Shown piece by piece: positions 34,106-45,465 of a DNA stretch of 64,000 bases. Position 1 is the first letter of the stretch, and each line of letters opens with the position of its first letter. The position numbers were made by a program, and so were the translations under genes. The notes below the pieces were generated by a model. That model did not search any database. It had not been told where the DNA came from and saw only the letters and a program-made list of their open reading frames with translations. Source of the DNA: Hypomesus transpacificus (lineage: Eukaryota > Chordata > Actinopteri > Osmeriformes > Osmeridae); contig NC_061080.1 of NCBI RefSeq assembly GCF_021917145.1, positions 6,089,631-6,153,630 of the forward strand, given 5' to 3'.

Positions 34106-34556
34106 GATACGCTTAGATCCTTGGAGCTTGGGCTCAAGGTAGGCTATATAAATTTTCGTTTAGATCCTTGGAGCTTGGGCTCAAGGTAAGCAATATTAAT
34201 TTTCGTTTAGATTCGTCTTAGAGCTTGGGCTCAAGGCATTATTAATTTGTATTAATTATTAATTTTGTGTAGATTAGTCTTAGGGCTTGGGCTCAAGGCA
34301 TTATTAATTTTGTTTAGATTCGTCTTAGGGCTTGGGCTCAAGGCATTTCGTTAATATCTTTAGGGCTTGGGCTCAAAGAAATATTAATTCTCGCTTGTAT
34401 TTCGTTAATATCTTTAGGGCTTGGGCTCAAAGAATATCACATTCTCGCTTATATTTTCTTTAATGTCTTTAGGGCTTGGGCTCAAAGAATATTAAAATTC
34501 TCGCTTATATTTTCTTTAATGTCTTTAGGGCTTGGGCTCAAAGAATATTAATTCCG
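34106..34556 (+). repeat. Nine spaced repeats of GCTTGGGCTCAA in the leader
   Basis: The core (TTAGGGCTTGGGCTCAAAG or GGAGCTTGGGCTCAAGG) recurs nine times at intervals of about 35 to 55 bp. Between cores lie AT-rich linkers that also resemble one another (ATTAATTTTCG, TTCTCGCTTATATTTTC). They form three successive subtypes from left to right, as if amplified stepwise. The repeats lie in the untranslated leader of the retrovirus. Confidence 0.9.
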
Positions 34557-34589
34557 ATTTAGTAGATTTTAGATAAGTCATATAAGTGA

Positions 34590-34668
34590 CTGCATGTACA
34601 TATATATATGTACATATATATATATATATTTATATATGTACATATATATATATATATTACGGTATAAC
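34590..34668. repeat. TA/TATG microsatellite
   Basis: A run of TGTACATATATATA units forms an imperfect palindrome. It follows the nine leader repeats and precedes a GC-rich block (CCGGACCGGCCGCGTCGG, about 34693) of unknown role. Confidence 0.9.
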
Positions 34669-35897
34669 TTGATAAATAGAGAGGAACGAACAACCGGACC
34701 GGCCGCGTCGGCTGTGAGTCCAGGCGAGACAGCGAACTGATCAGCGCGTCCCGTTTAGGGCACTCACTGGGGGCGCCGCGGAACGGACTTGTCCGTTTCT
34801 CTTAATGTTTAAAAATTGAAAGGAATAGACTCATCTAATTGGTTTAAAGAAAGAATTTGCTAACATTCCCGATTGTCCCTTAAGGATTCAGTATTAGTGT
34901 GGCAATATTCAAACCGCAAAATAACTGCAAACGAAAAAACTTGTGTAATTTTATCTGTCACTAAAAGAGCAAAAAAAGTGTAAAAAACCTGAGCAGCTTA
35001 TTTTCGGACATAAGCTAGGCAAAATATTACCAGGTTACTTCCTATGAGAATACTTTAACTATAATAAGGAGAAAATTAGGCTGACACACTTCTCCAACTT
35101 ATAACGTTTAAAAAACATCCCCGACCCGCAAAATATTAGTTTTAATCACAAGCCGCGCCGTAAATAGAAATAGTTGTTCCCTTAACCCGAAGAAGTGTAT
35201 TTTACAAAGAAACGCCTGTAAAACTCTGGATAGGGTCCGTTCGGCTTGAAAAAGAGCAGACCGCTAATCATCGGAGCACTCAGGAGACAGAGTCGGGCTG
35301 TTAGGGAGAGAAGTCTGAAAGATCTGTAAAAAACCCTGCTTTCTCTGCCCCAAACAGAAAAATCACAAAGCTATAGATAAAGACAGGGAATAGTTTGTGT
35401 AAGCTTACGGAAAGCTCAATTCCGATGTTTCTTAGGCCCTAAGTTGTGAGGCATAGGCTATATTCTTTGGGTGGGTGATTGAACAAAACTCGGACTGGGA
35501 GCAGAGACAGCTTGTGTGGGGAGGTCGTATGAGCGTTTTCTCTTTGCCAACTTTTTTCTCTGAGCTCTGAGACCCCTCACTCTCTCCCACTCACTCAGCG
35601 CAAAGCTACGCCCAGCTGATGACTCAAAACTGGAGTTGCTACACTCCCATTTTGCCCCCACTCTCTCTCTCTCTCTCTCTCTATCAGAACTCTCAAACTC
35701 TAAACTCTATCTAGACTCTATCAGAACTCTCAAACTCTAAACTCTATCTAGACTCTATCTAAACTCTCAACTCTCTCTCTCTCGCTCTCTCTCGCCCCCC
35801 CCCCCCTCTCTCTCTCCCTTACTCCTTCTCTCTCTCTCTCCACACACACAACAACCACACACACACACACACTACACCACCCATCCACACACACAAC

Positions 35898-36367
35898 TGT
35901 TGGAAAAATTGAAGATGTAACTGTTATCCTGTAATAAGAATGATTCTGTGTTCAGCATTCCTTGCCAGCAGAGAACCCTCTCCCCACATGATCTATAGAT
36001 GACACGAGGCTTACGCAGACAAACTGACCTAGGTTGACCATTAGTATGCTAGAGGTGCAATAAATGTGTTAACCTTATCTGTGCTGAGTGAATCATATGG
36101 TCAAGCCTAGGGTCAGAGAACTCTGTAAGTTTCCACGTGCACGCGCACTCTGTTTCTGGGATCGATCATATAGACAGCTGATATGCAGGGGAGGAGACTT
36201 CTCACCAATATATAGTCTTACTTGAAGACTTGTGAACCAGACAAACTTTGTAGCACAATGGCGTGTGATGTTTTTGTCTCCTTGTGGGCCGGCCACAAGC
36301 AATAAAGTTTTCTTAAACTTGTTCACCGACTGACTGTGCAATGCTTGATAGATTAATATTTCTGACA
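35898..36367 (+). mobile_element. Solo LTR, first copy
   Basis: It is 470 bp, from TGTTGGAAAAATTG to TTTCTGACA, with a perfect 5-bp duplication ACAAC on both sides (35893-35897 and 36368-36372). It contains TATATAG (about 36211) and the polyadenylation signal AATAAAG (about 36301). It differs from the host retrovirus LTR at 33.1-33.6 kb, so it is a separate family inserted in the leader. Confidence 0.9.
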
Positions 36368-36935
36368 ACAACCCACATATTTTCTCCCTACTCCTCCCGA
36401 ACACAGACACACTCGCCTCTCTCTCGTAGACAGAGTTAAGGAAGACGGTAGAGCAGGGAAAGACAACAGATTTAGATTTATTTGCTGGACTGGGCGGCAG
36501 GCAAGCTAGCGTACCTCCCCTGGAACACCACTCTCCACTTGACTGTGGTAGACTTGGCCGGTAGGGACTGGCGCTGTTTGCTTTCTGCACGGGCAGCAGG
36601 GGTACAAAAATTGAAAATAAAAAGGGTGGAAAGCCTGTATCTCCTCACTCCTCCTTACACCCCCCACACACACCTCCCTCACACCACCTCCCTCTCCCAT
36701 TCACACACACAACACTCAAACTCACTACACACACACACACTCTCTCTACACACACACACCAACTCACCACACATCAACACACACCCCTCACACACACACA
36801 CACTCACTCTCCCTCTCACACTCATTCACACACACACACACACTCTCATACATTTACATTTACTCATTTAGCAGACGCTCTTATCCAGAGCGACTTACAG
36901 TAAGTACAGGGACATTCCCCCACTCCCATTTTGCC

Positions 36936-36971
<36 letters not shown>

Positions 36972-37148
36972 GAACTCTCAAACTCTATCTAAACTCTATC
37001 TAGACTCTATCTAAACTCTCAACTCTCTCTCTCTCGCTCTCTCTCGCCCCCCCCCCCTCTCTCTCCCTTACTCCCTCTCTCTCTCTCTCTCCACACACAC
37101 AACAACCACACACACACACACACTACACCACCCATCCACACACACAAC

Positions 37149-37618
37149 TGTTGGAAAAATTGAAGATGTAACTGTTATCCTGTAATAAGAATGATTCTGT
37201 GTTCAGCATTCCTTGCCAGCAGAGAACCCTCTCCCCACATGATCTATAGATGACACGAGGCTTACGCAGACAAACTGACCTAGGTTGACCATTAGTATGC
37301 TAGAGGTGCAATAAATGTGTTAACCTTATCTGTGCTGAGTGAATCATATGGTCAAGCCTAGGGTCAGAGAACTCTGTAAGTTTCCACGTGCCCGCGCACT
37401 CTGTTTCTGGGATCGATCATATAGACAGCTGATATGCAGGGGAGGAGACTTCTCACCAATATATAGTCTTACTTGAAGACTTGTGAACCAGACAAACTTT
37501 GTAGCACAATGGCGTGTGATGTTTTTGTCTCCTTGTGGGCCGGCCACAAGCAATAAAGTTTTCTTAAACTTGTTCACCGACTGACTGTGCAATGCTTGAT
37601 AGATTAATATTTCTGACA
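37149..37618 (+). mobile_element. Solo LTR, duplicated copy
   Basis: It is the same 470-bp LTR and flanking ACAAC as at 35898-36367, with only one or two base differences seen. It arose by the local tandem duplication, not by a second insertion, because the flanks are duplicated as well. Confidence 0.9.
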
Positions 37619-38077
37619 ACAACCCACATATTTTCTCCCTACTCCTCCCGAACACAGACACACTCGCCTCTCTCTCGTAGACAGAGTTAAGGAAGACGGT
37701 AGAGCAGGGAAAGACAACAGATTTAGATTTATTTGCTGGACTGGGCGGCAGGCAAGCTAGCGTACCTCCCCTGGAACACCACTCTCCACTTGACTGTGGT
37801 AGACTTGGCCGGTAGGGACTGGCGCTGTTTGCTTTCTGAAAATAAAAAGGGTGGAAAGCCTGTATCTCCTCACTCCTCCTTACACCCCCCACACACACCT
37901 CCCTCACACCACCTCCCTCTCCCATTCACACACACAACACTCAAACTCACTACACACACACACACTCTCTCTACACACACACACCAACTCACCACACATC
38001 AACACACACCCCTCACACACACACACACTCACTCTCCCTCTCACACTCATTCACACACACACACACTCTCATACATT

Positions 38078-38215
38078 TACATTTACTCATTTAGCAGACG
38101 CTCTTATCCAGAGCGACTTACAGTAAGTACAGGGACATTCCCCCGAGGCAAGTAGGGTGAAGTGCCCAAGGACACAACGTCATTTGGCACTGCGGGGAAT
38201 CGATCCGACAACAAC
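38078..38215 (-). repeat. SINE/L2-tail remnant (also 36847-36920)
   Basis: The minus strand ends TCTGGATAAGAGCGTCTGCT then AAATGAGTAAATG, the shared L2/SINE tail of fish. The sequence reads in from GGGGAATGTCCCTGTACTTAC. The same tail, cut short, is in the first duplication unit at 36847-36920. The B-box-like GGGAATCGATCC (about 38193-38204) is only partly tRNA-like. Confidence 0.75.
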
Positions 38216-38224
38216 AACAATCAT

Positions 38225-38313
38225 ACCACACATCTACACACACACACACTCACCACACATCAACACACACCCCTAACACACACACACACAACGCACACTC
38301 TCATTCACACACA

Positions 38314-38344
<31 letters not shown>

Positions 38345-38760
38345 CGCACACACTCTCCCACTCTCATTCATTCACACACACTCTCGCTACTCACACATGT
38401 GCATCCTCACACACTAACACACACTCACACTCTCTGTGTCTCTCTGCCTCCTTGTTTCTCACTGAGCTATGTTTTGATTTTCAGCCATCCGAAGTGAGAG
38501 GAACAGGACAGGGATTTGTGCAAAGTATTGTTTAAAATGAAGCAAAAAGATTATTTTAAACAAATCAAAGACCTGAGAGATCCAGTTTAAAGACAGTGTG
38601 ACATTACAATACATTTAAATACAAAATAATAGTGATACAATTAAAATTCTCCCTCTCCCTCGCACACACACCTCCCTCACACCACCTCTTCCACATACAC
38701 ACACACTCACTACACACAAACACACACACACAAAACACGCACACACACATTCCTTCTATG
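38225..38760. repeat. CA-rich microsatellites
   Basis: Long runs of CACACA and CTCACACA occur at 38225-38440 and 38660-38755. They separate two diverged blocks that share AGA(T)GATCCAGT and GACAGTGTGAC-like phrases (about 38470-38610 and 38800-38960). No gene is visible, and Thr/His-rich frames here are artefacts. Confidence 0.85.
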
Positions 38761-38959
38761 TGGCTCTCTACCTCTCGTTTTCCTGTTTTTACTGAAGTTG
38801 TGGCTGATTTATTGAGCTGCAATGGAGAAGAGAACAAGGACATTTTATAACAAGCTGAGAGGAGAGACGCTAGAAACTATGCTTGCATTTGCAAGCTAAA
38901 TTATCAATGAACACATCAAATACCCGAGAAGATCCAGTGGTAGTCGGTGTGTCACTCTA

Positions 38960-39880
38960 ACGAATTGACATACTCGATAATAGTGACAAAATTCTATTTC
39001 TTACTTGTTTTACCTTGATTGAAACAACACACACACATATTTATTAATTGAGAACTGACAAGATGCTCAGCTGAAACACTTTTTTTTCCCTGGCGTGTCT
39101 TGGCAACAAGCATTATATAATTGGTTTGATTCTACAGGTCTGGCCCAGAGTTTGGACCAGACTGCAGTAGCCTCTATTCTGGAGACTTCCGTTTAAAAGT
39201 GCCCGTAGGGAAGACCATAGCAGTACGGGACAGGCAAGCCACACATCCATCACTCAGTATTACCGTTGTTCCCAGTAGGTTAAGCGAGGATTATACAACC
39301 TAACCTCCAAGAAACAATATATCAGAGAAGCCAGTGTACCCCAACCGAGCTTCCGAAAAATTTACTAGGACGACTAATAAGCTATTTGGTAGAAATTAAG
39401 AAAATCAGGGAAAACCGACGACCAACCAGATCTTTCCAGGTCCTTGGTCAGCAGAACACAACACATTTATACGGGGATCATTCAACGGAATAACAGTGGT
39501 AAGGCTTTGGACAGCCAGGTGACGGCTCCGGTGGAGGTAATACAAATAACAAATAAAAACGCCACCCAGACGTCAAAAAGTTAATTCAACAGTTTATAAA
39601 GAAATGCAATTCAGTTTGGCCGAAAGGAGGATCCTTTGATTTAGCGTGCTGTGAGGAGGTGGAGGTCAACATAAAGCCCCATAAATTTAAAAACCTGAGC
39701 AATAAGAGATAAGGAATAAATGACCAAGATTACATAAGCAATCCTACAGAGACAGGAATAAAGGAAGTATAGGGACAGAGCCCCTACCAGTATGACCATT
39801 GGAGCCACCCCCATATTTAGAAAGTAAATGCTAGTTTTCATACCCTTAGTATAGTTTAGACCTCATATTTAAATTTTTAA
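38960..39880. other. No clear gene; possible retroviral gag 5' part
   Basis: This is the part of the leader just upstream of the recognisable gag. Short open stretches near 39190-39300 might be the remains of the N-terminal gag, but no motif is clear. Confidence 0.3.
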
Positions 39881-39962
39881 GATTCCTATATGTATGCACT
39901 TTCCTGCCAAAGCAAATTCCTTGTCTGAGAAAAAAAAAAAAAACTTTCATGGGATTAAAAAC
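39880..39962 (+). mobile_element. LINE 3' tail fragment
   Basis: The phrase ATGTATGCACTTTCCTGCC, then AATTCCTTGTCTGAG and CTTTCATGG is the reverse complement of the 3' end of the LINE at 11280-11345. It is therefore a short 5'-truncated copy of the same LINE family, on the plus strand, inserted just before gag. Confidence 0.75.
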
Positions 39963-40908
39963 CTAATCTGATTCTAAAGAAACTAACGCAGCACCCCCAA
40001 TGCAACAATCAACAGGTCGCTCATAAGGGGAACGCCCCGAACAAAAAAGCAGAGAGCGATCGCTGGAAGAGTGGGACAACATAAATAAAAAATGCCAAGA
40101 CTGGGAAGAGTCGTTGCAAAGGATGCAGTACGAAATAAACAACCTGATGACAAAATTACAAAACCGCTGTGACGAGATGTCCCCACCCAGGCCAACATCT
40201 AAAGTCAGACCAAACGAGGACCCCCACAGCGCATGGCAACAGCTCAGCAACAGGGCCGTGCACTTAAGTCATACAACAGCAGCACTGGGTGAGAGATGGC
40301 GGCAGACAGGGGAGCAACGCAGGTGTAGAAATGAGACTGGGAGTGCCTGGAACACAAACAATACCACACAGAGACTGTTTATGCTGATGGTGATGAAGGC
40401 AATGCTTCAAAATGTGCAAAAGTGTCTAGACGGTGTGGTAGGCCTTATGAGAATTGACTGGCCATTGCTCTCAGGACACATAGTCCATCACGTTAATGAC
40501 TGCACAGAAGAAAAACAGGAAGAGGAAGCCCAAGTTCCCGAGAACCCAACACCCCAGGTCCCAGTGATGTTCCAGCCACCACCCCAACCTCCTGCTCCAC
40601 CAGGACCAATGCAGACAGCACCAGTCAACCCCCCAGATCCCATACTGCCATCAATCCAAGTGCATGGTGGCCGCTCAGACAACTACCGATCCTGGAAGGA
40701 AAGAGGTGGACCTATGCAACGTGGAGGGAGACCCCGTGGAGGAAGAGGACAAGGCCCACCCCCGCCGCGGGACAGACAATTGCAGTCCAACCCCAACCCT
40801 ACCTACAGTCAGCAGGAGAAGGAATGCTGGGGATGTGGACAACCAGGACATCTCAAAAGGGACTGTCCGACAAATCAATATGCGGCACAAGCCGCAAACT
40901 GGCAATAG
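39963..40908 (+). pseudogene. gag: Retroviral gag C-terminal part (nucleocapsid)
   Basis: The frame is open from at least 40114 to the stop at 40906-40908. Helical N-terminal part (RLFMLMVMKAMLQNVQKCLDG, described here by position about 40375-40440) is followed by a Pro-rich segment (40540-40640) and an Arg/Gly-rich stretch (RGGRPRGGRGQG). One CCHC zinc knuckle follows, CWGCGQPGHLKRDC, spacing C-x2-C-x4-H-x4-C. This would bind viral RNA. A single knuckle is typical of gamma/epsilon-like retroviruses. The N-terminal matrix region is not recognisable, so the gene is incomplete. Confidence 0.8.
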
Positions 40909-41290
40909 AGAGAAGCCTGAGGGGGAAACAATGTCGCCAGTTATCTCACTACAACCACGAGGAGAACCCACCATATCAGTTACATTGCAAGGCCAAGAAC
41001 ATGCCTTCATGGTGGACACGGTAGCGACATATTAATGCATCGATAAAAATGGCTTCAACCTCCCTCTCTAAAGTTCATCCATCCGAACCGTTGGCTTTTC
41101 TGGGAAAACACAAATAATACCACTTACGGAGCCACTCACAATGCAAATTGAAGGAAAACCTATTGTAGAGCCACTACTCAGCACACACTCCCATCAATCT
41201 ATCAGGAAGAGACATTCTCTGCATATTAAAAGCCAATATTGTGTGTACCCAAAAGCGGTCTGTGAGTGGAGTTCCATGAAAATCCCTCAG
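40909..41290 (+). pseudogene. pro: Retroviral protease remnant
   Basis: It follows gag directly in another frame. The catalytic triplet lies in FMVDTVATY (about 41010-41036), where the usual Asp-Thr-Gly is Asp-Thr-Val, so the active site is altered. A stop follows at once. The C-terminal hallmark GRD, then ILKANIV, is near 41206-41245. It is a dead aspartic protease. Confidence 0.75.
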
Positions 41291-41359
41291 CAAACCAGAT
41301 AATGACAGTGACAGGTTGAAAAAAGAACTACAACATGTCGTAAGTCCACTAATGATTAT

Positions 41360-44091
41360 CAAAGACCCCCACAGCCAGGTATAACCACCAGCGTACTGGT
41401 TACAATTGGCACCACAAGAATCTTCACTGACCCAATCATGGGAAGAGTGGGAGCCGTGGGTCCAAGCATTAGTAGGGAAAACAAGAAAACACTACTCCAG
41501 ATACTGCTCCACTGCACTCTCCATATGACGAACATCAAAGTCACACAGAATATTTCATTTTTATTTCTTTTATTTCTTTTGCAGGGACATAGCACAATCA
41601 ATCAACAGTAAAACTGAACATTAGCCGGAGTTAGCCTGAGAGGCAAATTTTCATTTGCTGGACCCTGCCAGATGTTTGAAGGAGTTGATAAAAAAAAAAG
41701 AAGAGAGAGAAAAAAAGAGAACTCTTATCATCAACCAGGCCCAGAAGGAGCTGCCACAACTATAACACTCCCACCAGAATTACAAGAATTACAAGAATTT
41801 AATTCAGGAATCTGCCCCCATGTTACATTAAAATGGCAACTGAATGACATGGATCTCGTGAATTAGGACCAATAATAAGTGCAGCTTTACAGGCATTAGA
41901 GTAGAGGCCCACAAATAAATACACATATCCCCTGACACACGTTTTCATAGAATTTTAGGAAAGTTACGACGTAGGGACAGCTGAGACAGTGGTAGTGAAT
42001 GTAAAACACCAACAGAACTATGTAATGGTAAAAATATAATGTAATGTCAAGCTTTTGTTGTCAATATTTGTCAGGACAGGTATCCCCAACGTTATGGTAC
42101 CCTACCAGAGACCTTACCCACTCCGACACCACGCTATAGACGGGATTAGACCCACTTAGGGTCTAGTGACTGCAGAAGCACCAATAGAAACAAAAAGCTC
42201 CTGTAATACACCCATCTTTCCAATAAAGAAGCCACACTAATGATTATCAATTGGTACATGGTCTGCAGGCTATTAACTCCATTGGAGACTTTCCAGAGGC
42301 GATTGTTTTTGATCTACACATATTACTTTCCAACACTCAATGAGTGTGACAAAATGATAAACAGTTGTTGACCTGTGCACTGCATTCGTGTGTTTCAGTA
42401 TATCCAGACTCACGATGCCTGTTTGCTTTTACTTTTGAAGGAAAACACAGTACCTAAACCCTGTTACCCAAGGGATTCCTGGACATCCCAGCTGAGTTTG
42501 ATCAATGTTGGAACAGGACCTGCAGAATCTGCAGGTTACCAGTACCGTTGTCCAATAGACCACATAAAGTAAGTAGAGCCAAGTTACAGTTTTGTCAGAC
42601 GACAGTATATTATCTGGGGAGGCTGCTCAGTGGGGATATGAGACAGATAGCCTTGTTACAGATAGAGGTCACAGCCAAGGCTCCGAAACCTCAGACGTTA
42701 GGGTGAATGCTTACCTTGTTGGGAATGGCGGGATACAGCAGAACATGGATTTGTGATTATGCCCTCAAATCAGCACCTTTGCGAGCCCTTACTAAGGCTC
42801 CAGGGCAGGCAAGTAATGCTGCTACATTGCAGTGGACCAAAGAGGCGGAGGGAGCTTTTTAGCTCTCAAAAGTGACATGCAATCCGCCTCCACCATTAGC
42901 AATCCCGTTAACTCAACACCATTTCATCTATATGTTGCAGAATGATCTGGATATGCTACTGCTGTATTGTTACAGGACACGCCTATGGGGAAACAACATT
43001 AGCCTATTAGAGTACACAACTAAATAGAGGCAGGACTGCCACCCTGCTATCAGGGACTGGCAGCCGCTTCTTTTGTTTTCAAACAAGCATCATCACTGAC
43101 GATAGGACACCCAGTAACTTTCTACACGTCCCATCAATTATACGCCTCACTCACAAACTTACATTTTGTCTTAACACAGGCTGGAAGACCTGATTACGAG
43201 GTCATACTGTCAGCCCCAGAAGTCACCATACAAGGGTGCGACACAGTCAACCCAACAACTAAGATGGTGTTACCAGTAAATGGGACACCACACGACTGTG
43301 TTCATGAAACCGACATCTTTATGCGTGCACTCACAGCAGACCTCACTCTGTTCGTGGATGGATCTTGCTATAGAGATGCTGTGGGTAACCACGCTGGCTA
43401 CAGTGTTGTACAGCTCAAAGATGTTACCCCATTTGGGATCATCCAATCTGTAAAGGTTGACCAACCATGTTCTGCCCAATTGGCTGAAATAGAGGCACTT
43501 ACAGCAGCATGTCAGTTGGCAAAGGGCAAGAGTCTTAATGTTTACACTGACTCTGCATGGGCATACGGTGTCTGTTATGTGTATGGTAACATATGGAAGC
43601 AAAGAGGCTTTCGCAGAGCCGATGGCACTGTGATCAGCCATGGACAGTCCATTTCGCAGCTGTTAGATGCCATGCACGTTCCAACAGCCCTGGCCATTAT
43701 TAAATGCCCAGCCTACCAACAGACTGACACTCTCATCGCCAGAGGTACCAACATGGCAGATGAGGCAGCCAGGCAAGCGGCAGCAGGGACTGGGGCAGTG
43801 ATGGGACCAATGCAGGTAGCGGATGATCCAGCCCCACTCACCACTTTATCTTCCCTTGTGCTAGCGCAAGACCGAGTTAGTCCTCAAGACAAAGATATGT
43901 GGTTGAAACGTAGGCAATGCAACACACCCAAGATGGACCTAACAAAGGTCTATGGAGGAGTAGGCATGGCCATTTTGTTTTACCAAGTACGTCGCTGTGC
44001 TTTGCTATTAGGAATGCGCATGGTGGTCACCATTGCGCCAGGGGGAAAATTATGTGTCACCTTTAGGTCGTATGGGGGACACCATATTTAG
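41360..44091 (+). pseudogene. pol: Retroviral pol remnant (RT, RNase H, integrase start)
   Basis: RT is badly decayed. The start is visible as PYQRPYPLRHHAIDG (about 42100). Later pieces resemble the core and connection (FLGMAGYSRTW about 42720, then ALTKAPGQASNA), with stops between. RNase H (43264 to about 43815) is mostly open, with catalytic-type residues in LFVDGSCYRD, AEIEALTAAC and VYTDSAWAYG, and the final Asp region NMADEAARQA. The integrase N-terminus begins (QDRVSPQDKDMWL), shifts frame near 43910 and ends about 44091. RNase H is the best preserved domain. No intact polyprotein is possible. Confidence 0.82.
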
Positions 44092-44100
44092 AAGCCACAG

Positions 44101-44939
44101 TTGATAGTGTACTTTGCACATTATAATGTTTCTCAGTTCAGTTTCTGCTCCCATTTCACACAGTCCAACACCAGATGGACCATTTAGGCATCTTATAGAC
44201 CAGTGCATCTCAATCTTTTTTCAATAATGTACACCCTATACTGGCCCCAAACAGGTTAGATAAAAGCTATATAAATAATATATATATATATACACACATG
44301 TATATCATGGTCAGGGTGAATACTCAATTCTGATTGGCTGCAGGGGTGGCGGACACCTACTAAGTAGCTCCAGAGAAACTGTTCATCGTTCCAAATTAGT
44401 GTGCTGGCTACATTAGTATGAGCCTGTTGAGTGTCTGAAATAAGTACACATAACAACAGGGCCACAAAGCCTCCATTTACAATTTTGAAACACAAGTGAA
44501 CATGTAATTACAACAATGAGTGACTTAAAATGGCTTTAAACTTTTTCTGAATTTTCAGTCTCAGTGTCACATACGCTTATCTCACATCCCATTCACTATT
44601 CACTGTGCCAGTCAATCTACTTCAGACAGGCTGCTGCACAACATGCCAATTACTTTGTTCGTAAAAATCTTGATTTGGGGACAATGACGTGGCTAGCTAG
44701 CTAGTCTTCTTGTCAAACATTGTAGTATAATTTTGGTCAGTATGGAAGATTTGTCTATCTAATTTTCAATAAACGTGTTTATATGAAATCTCACTTACCC
44801 CTTACAGTACCGCAGCGTACCCCCATTTGAGAATCACAAGATGCAACAAGCCTATAGGAAGACGAGATACATCTTGGTACTAAGTTATCTGTCGCTTCAG
44901 TAGATGGGTAGAGAGGCAGTGCCAACTACCTCCTGCCTT
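44101..44939. other. No gene recognised
   Basis: It contains a TATATATA run near 44280 and AT-rich sequence. I looked for retroviral env or an LTR matching 33.1-33.6 kb and saw neither. Confidence 0.4.
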
Positions 44940-45465
44940 TTGTTAAACAAAAAACCCGAACATATGGCAGCCGAACCACGAGAACCACAAGGTCTGCCAT
45001 GAGAGGCGACTGTATAGTTCCCTTAAGGAAAAGCACTTTTGGTAAATCCGCTTTCTCTGTTAGAGCTTCAAATATCTGGAATACACTGCCATCAGACACA
45101 CATAACTCCACCACCTATCACACTTTTACCAAAAACATGAAGACATGGCTAAAGGGCAACCAGATTTGTAAACATAATCCCTAGCTGTGTATTGTCGCTT
45201 TCCATGTTGTTTGTGGCTTGTAAGGTGTGGAAACACTGTTGCTTTTATGGATTTTGTCTTGTTGCTAATTGTCCTCTGTATGCTATGTATTGCTTGTCCT
45301 ATGTTGCCCTCCGTGTGTTCACTGTTCAATGATTGTCTGTATTGTAACTGTTTTTAATAACTCGCCCAGGGACTGTGGATTGGAAATTAGCCGGCTGGCT
45401 AAGACCGGCACTTTTACTTAATTGTGATTAATGTGCACTGTCCAATAAACTGCAGATCTAGATTC
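44940..45465 (+). mobile_element. LINE 3' end (third family)
   Basis: It encodes the C-terminus of a LINE reverse transcriptase: MRGDCIVPLRKSTFGKSAFS, then NIWNTLPSDTHN, stop at 45184. A 3' region follows, with GGGACTGTGGATTGGAAATT and ending near CCAATAAACTGCAG. It is 5'-truncated. The C-terminal sequence differs from the L2 and the other LINE families here. Confidence 0.78.

Larger units (their letters stand above)
35642..38144. repeat. Tandem duplication of about 1.25 kb carrying a solo LTR
   Basis: Unit 1 is 35642-36920 and unit 2 is 36921-38144. Both begin CACTCCCATTTTGCCCCCAC, contain CT and CA microsatellites, one 470-bp LTR and a SINE/L2 tail. They join at ACATTCCCC|CACTCCC. They are nearly identical. 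Differences are a 25-bp deletion in unit 2 (near 37838), repeat-length changes and single bases such as CACGTGCAC versus CACGTGCCC. Long minus-strand frames in both units are chance frames. Confidence 0.95.
32690..44100 (+). mobile_element. Endogenous retrovirus, defective (LTR, gag, pro, pol)
   Basis: The order is 5' LTR, long leader with insertions, gag with one zinc knuckle, protease, RT, RNase H and the start of integrase, all on the plus strand. The style resembles fish gamma/epsilon-retroviral elements: single CCHC knuckle, and pol with a VDGSC-type RNase H. Pol is full of stops and frameshifts in RT, and the recognisable sequence ends near 44100 within integrase. No env and no 3' LTR were found. 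The 5' boundary is unresolved between about 32690 and 33121. This is an old, non-functional copy. Confidence 0.8.

Noticed and set aside
34106..34556. Repeat-spacer array reminiscent of CRISPR
   Set aside because: Linkers between the repeats are themselves related and AT-rich, and the context is a eukaryotic retroviral leader.
36093..37925. Two similar minus-strand open frames of 165 and 193 codons
   Set aside because: They lie across the duplicated solo LTR and CA repeats. No domain is visible, and they look alike only because the DNA is duplicated.
38162..38497. Thr/His-rich open frame
   Set aside because: It is a translation of a CA microsatellite.
44101..44939. Retroviral env or 3' LTR
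   Set aside because: I compared by eye with the 5' LTR at 33.1-33.6 kb and found no match, and no signal peptide or transmembrane pattern fits.
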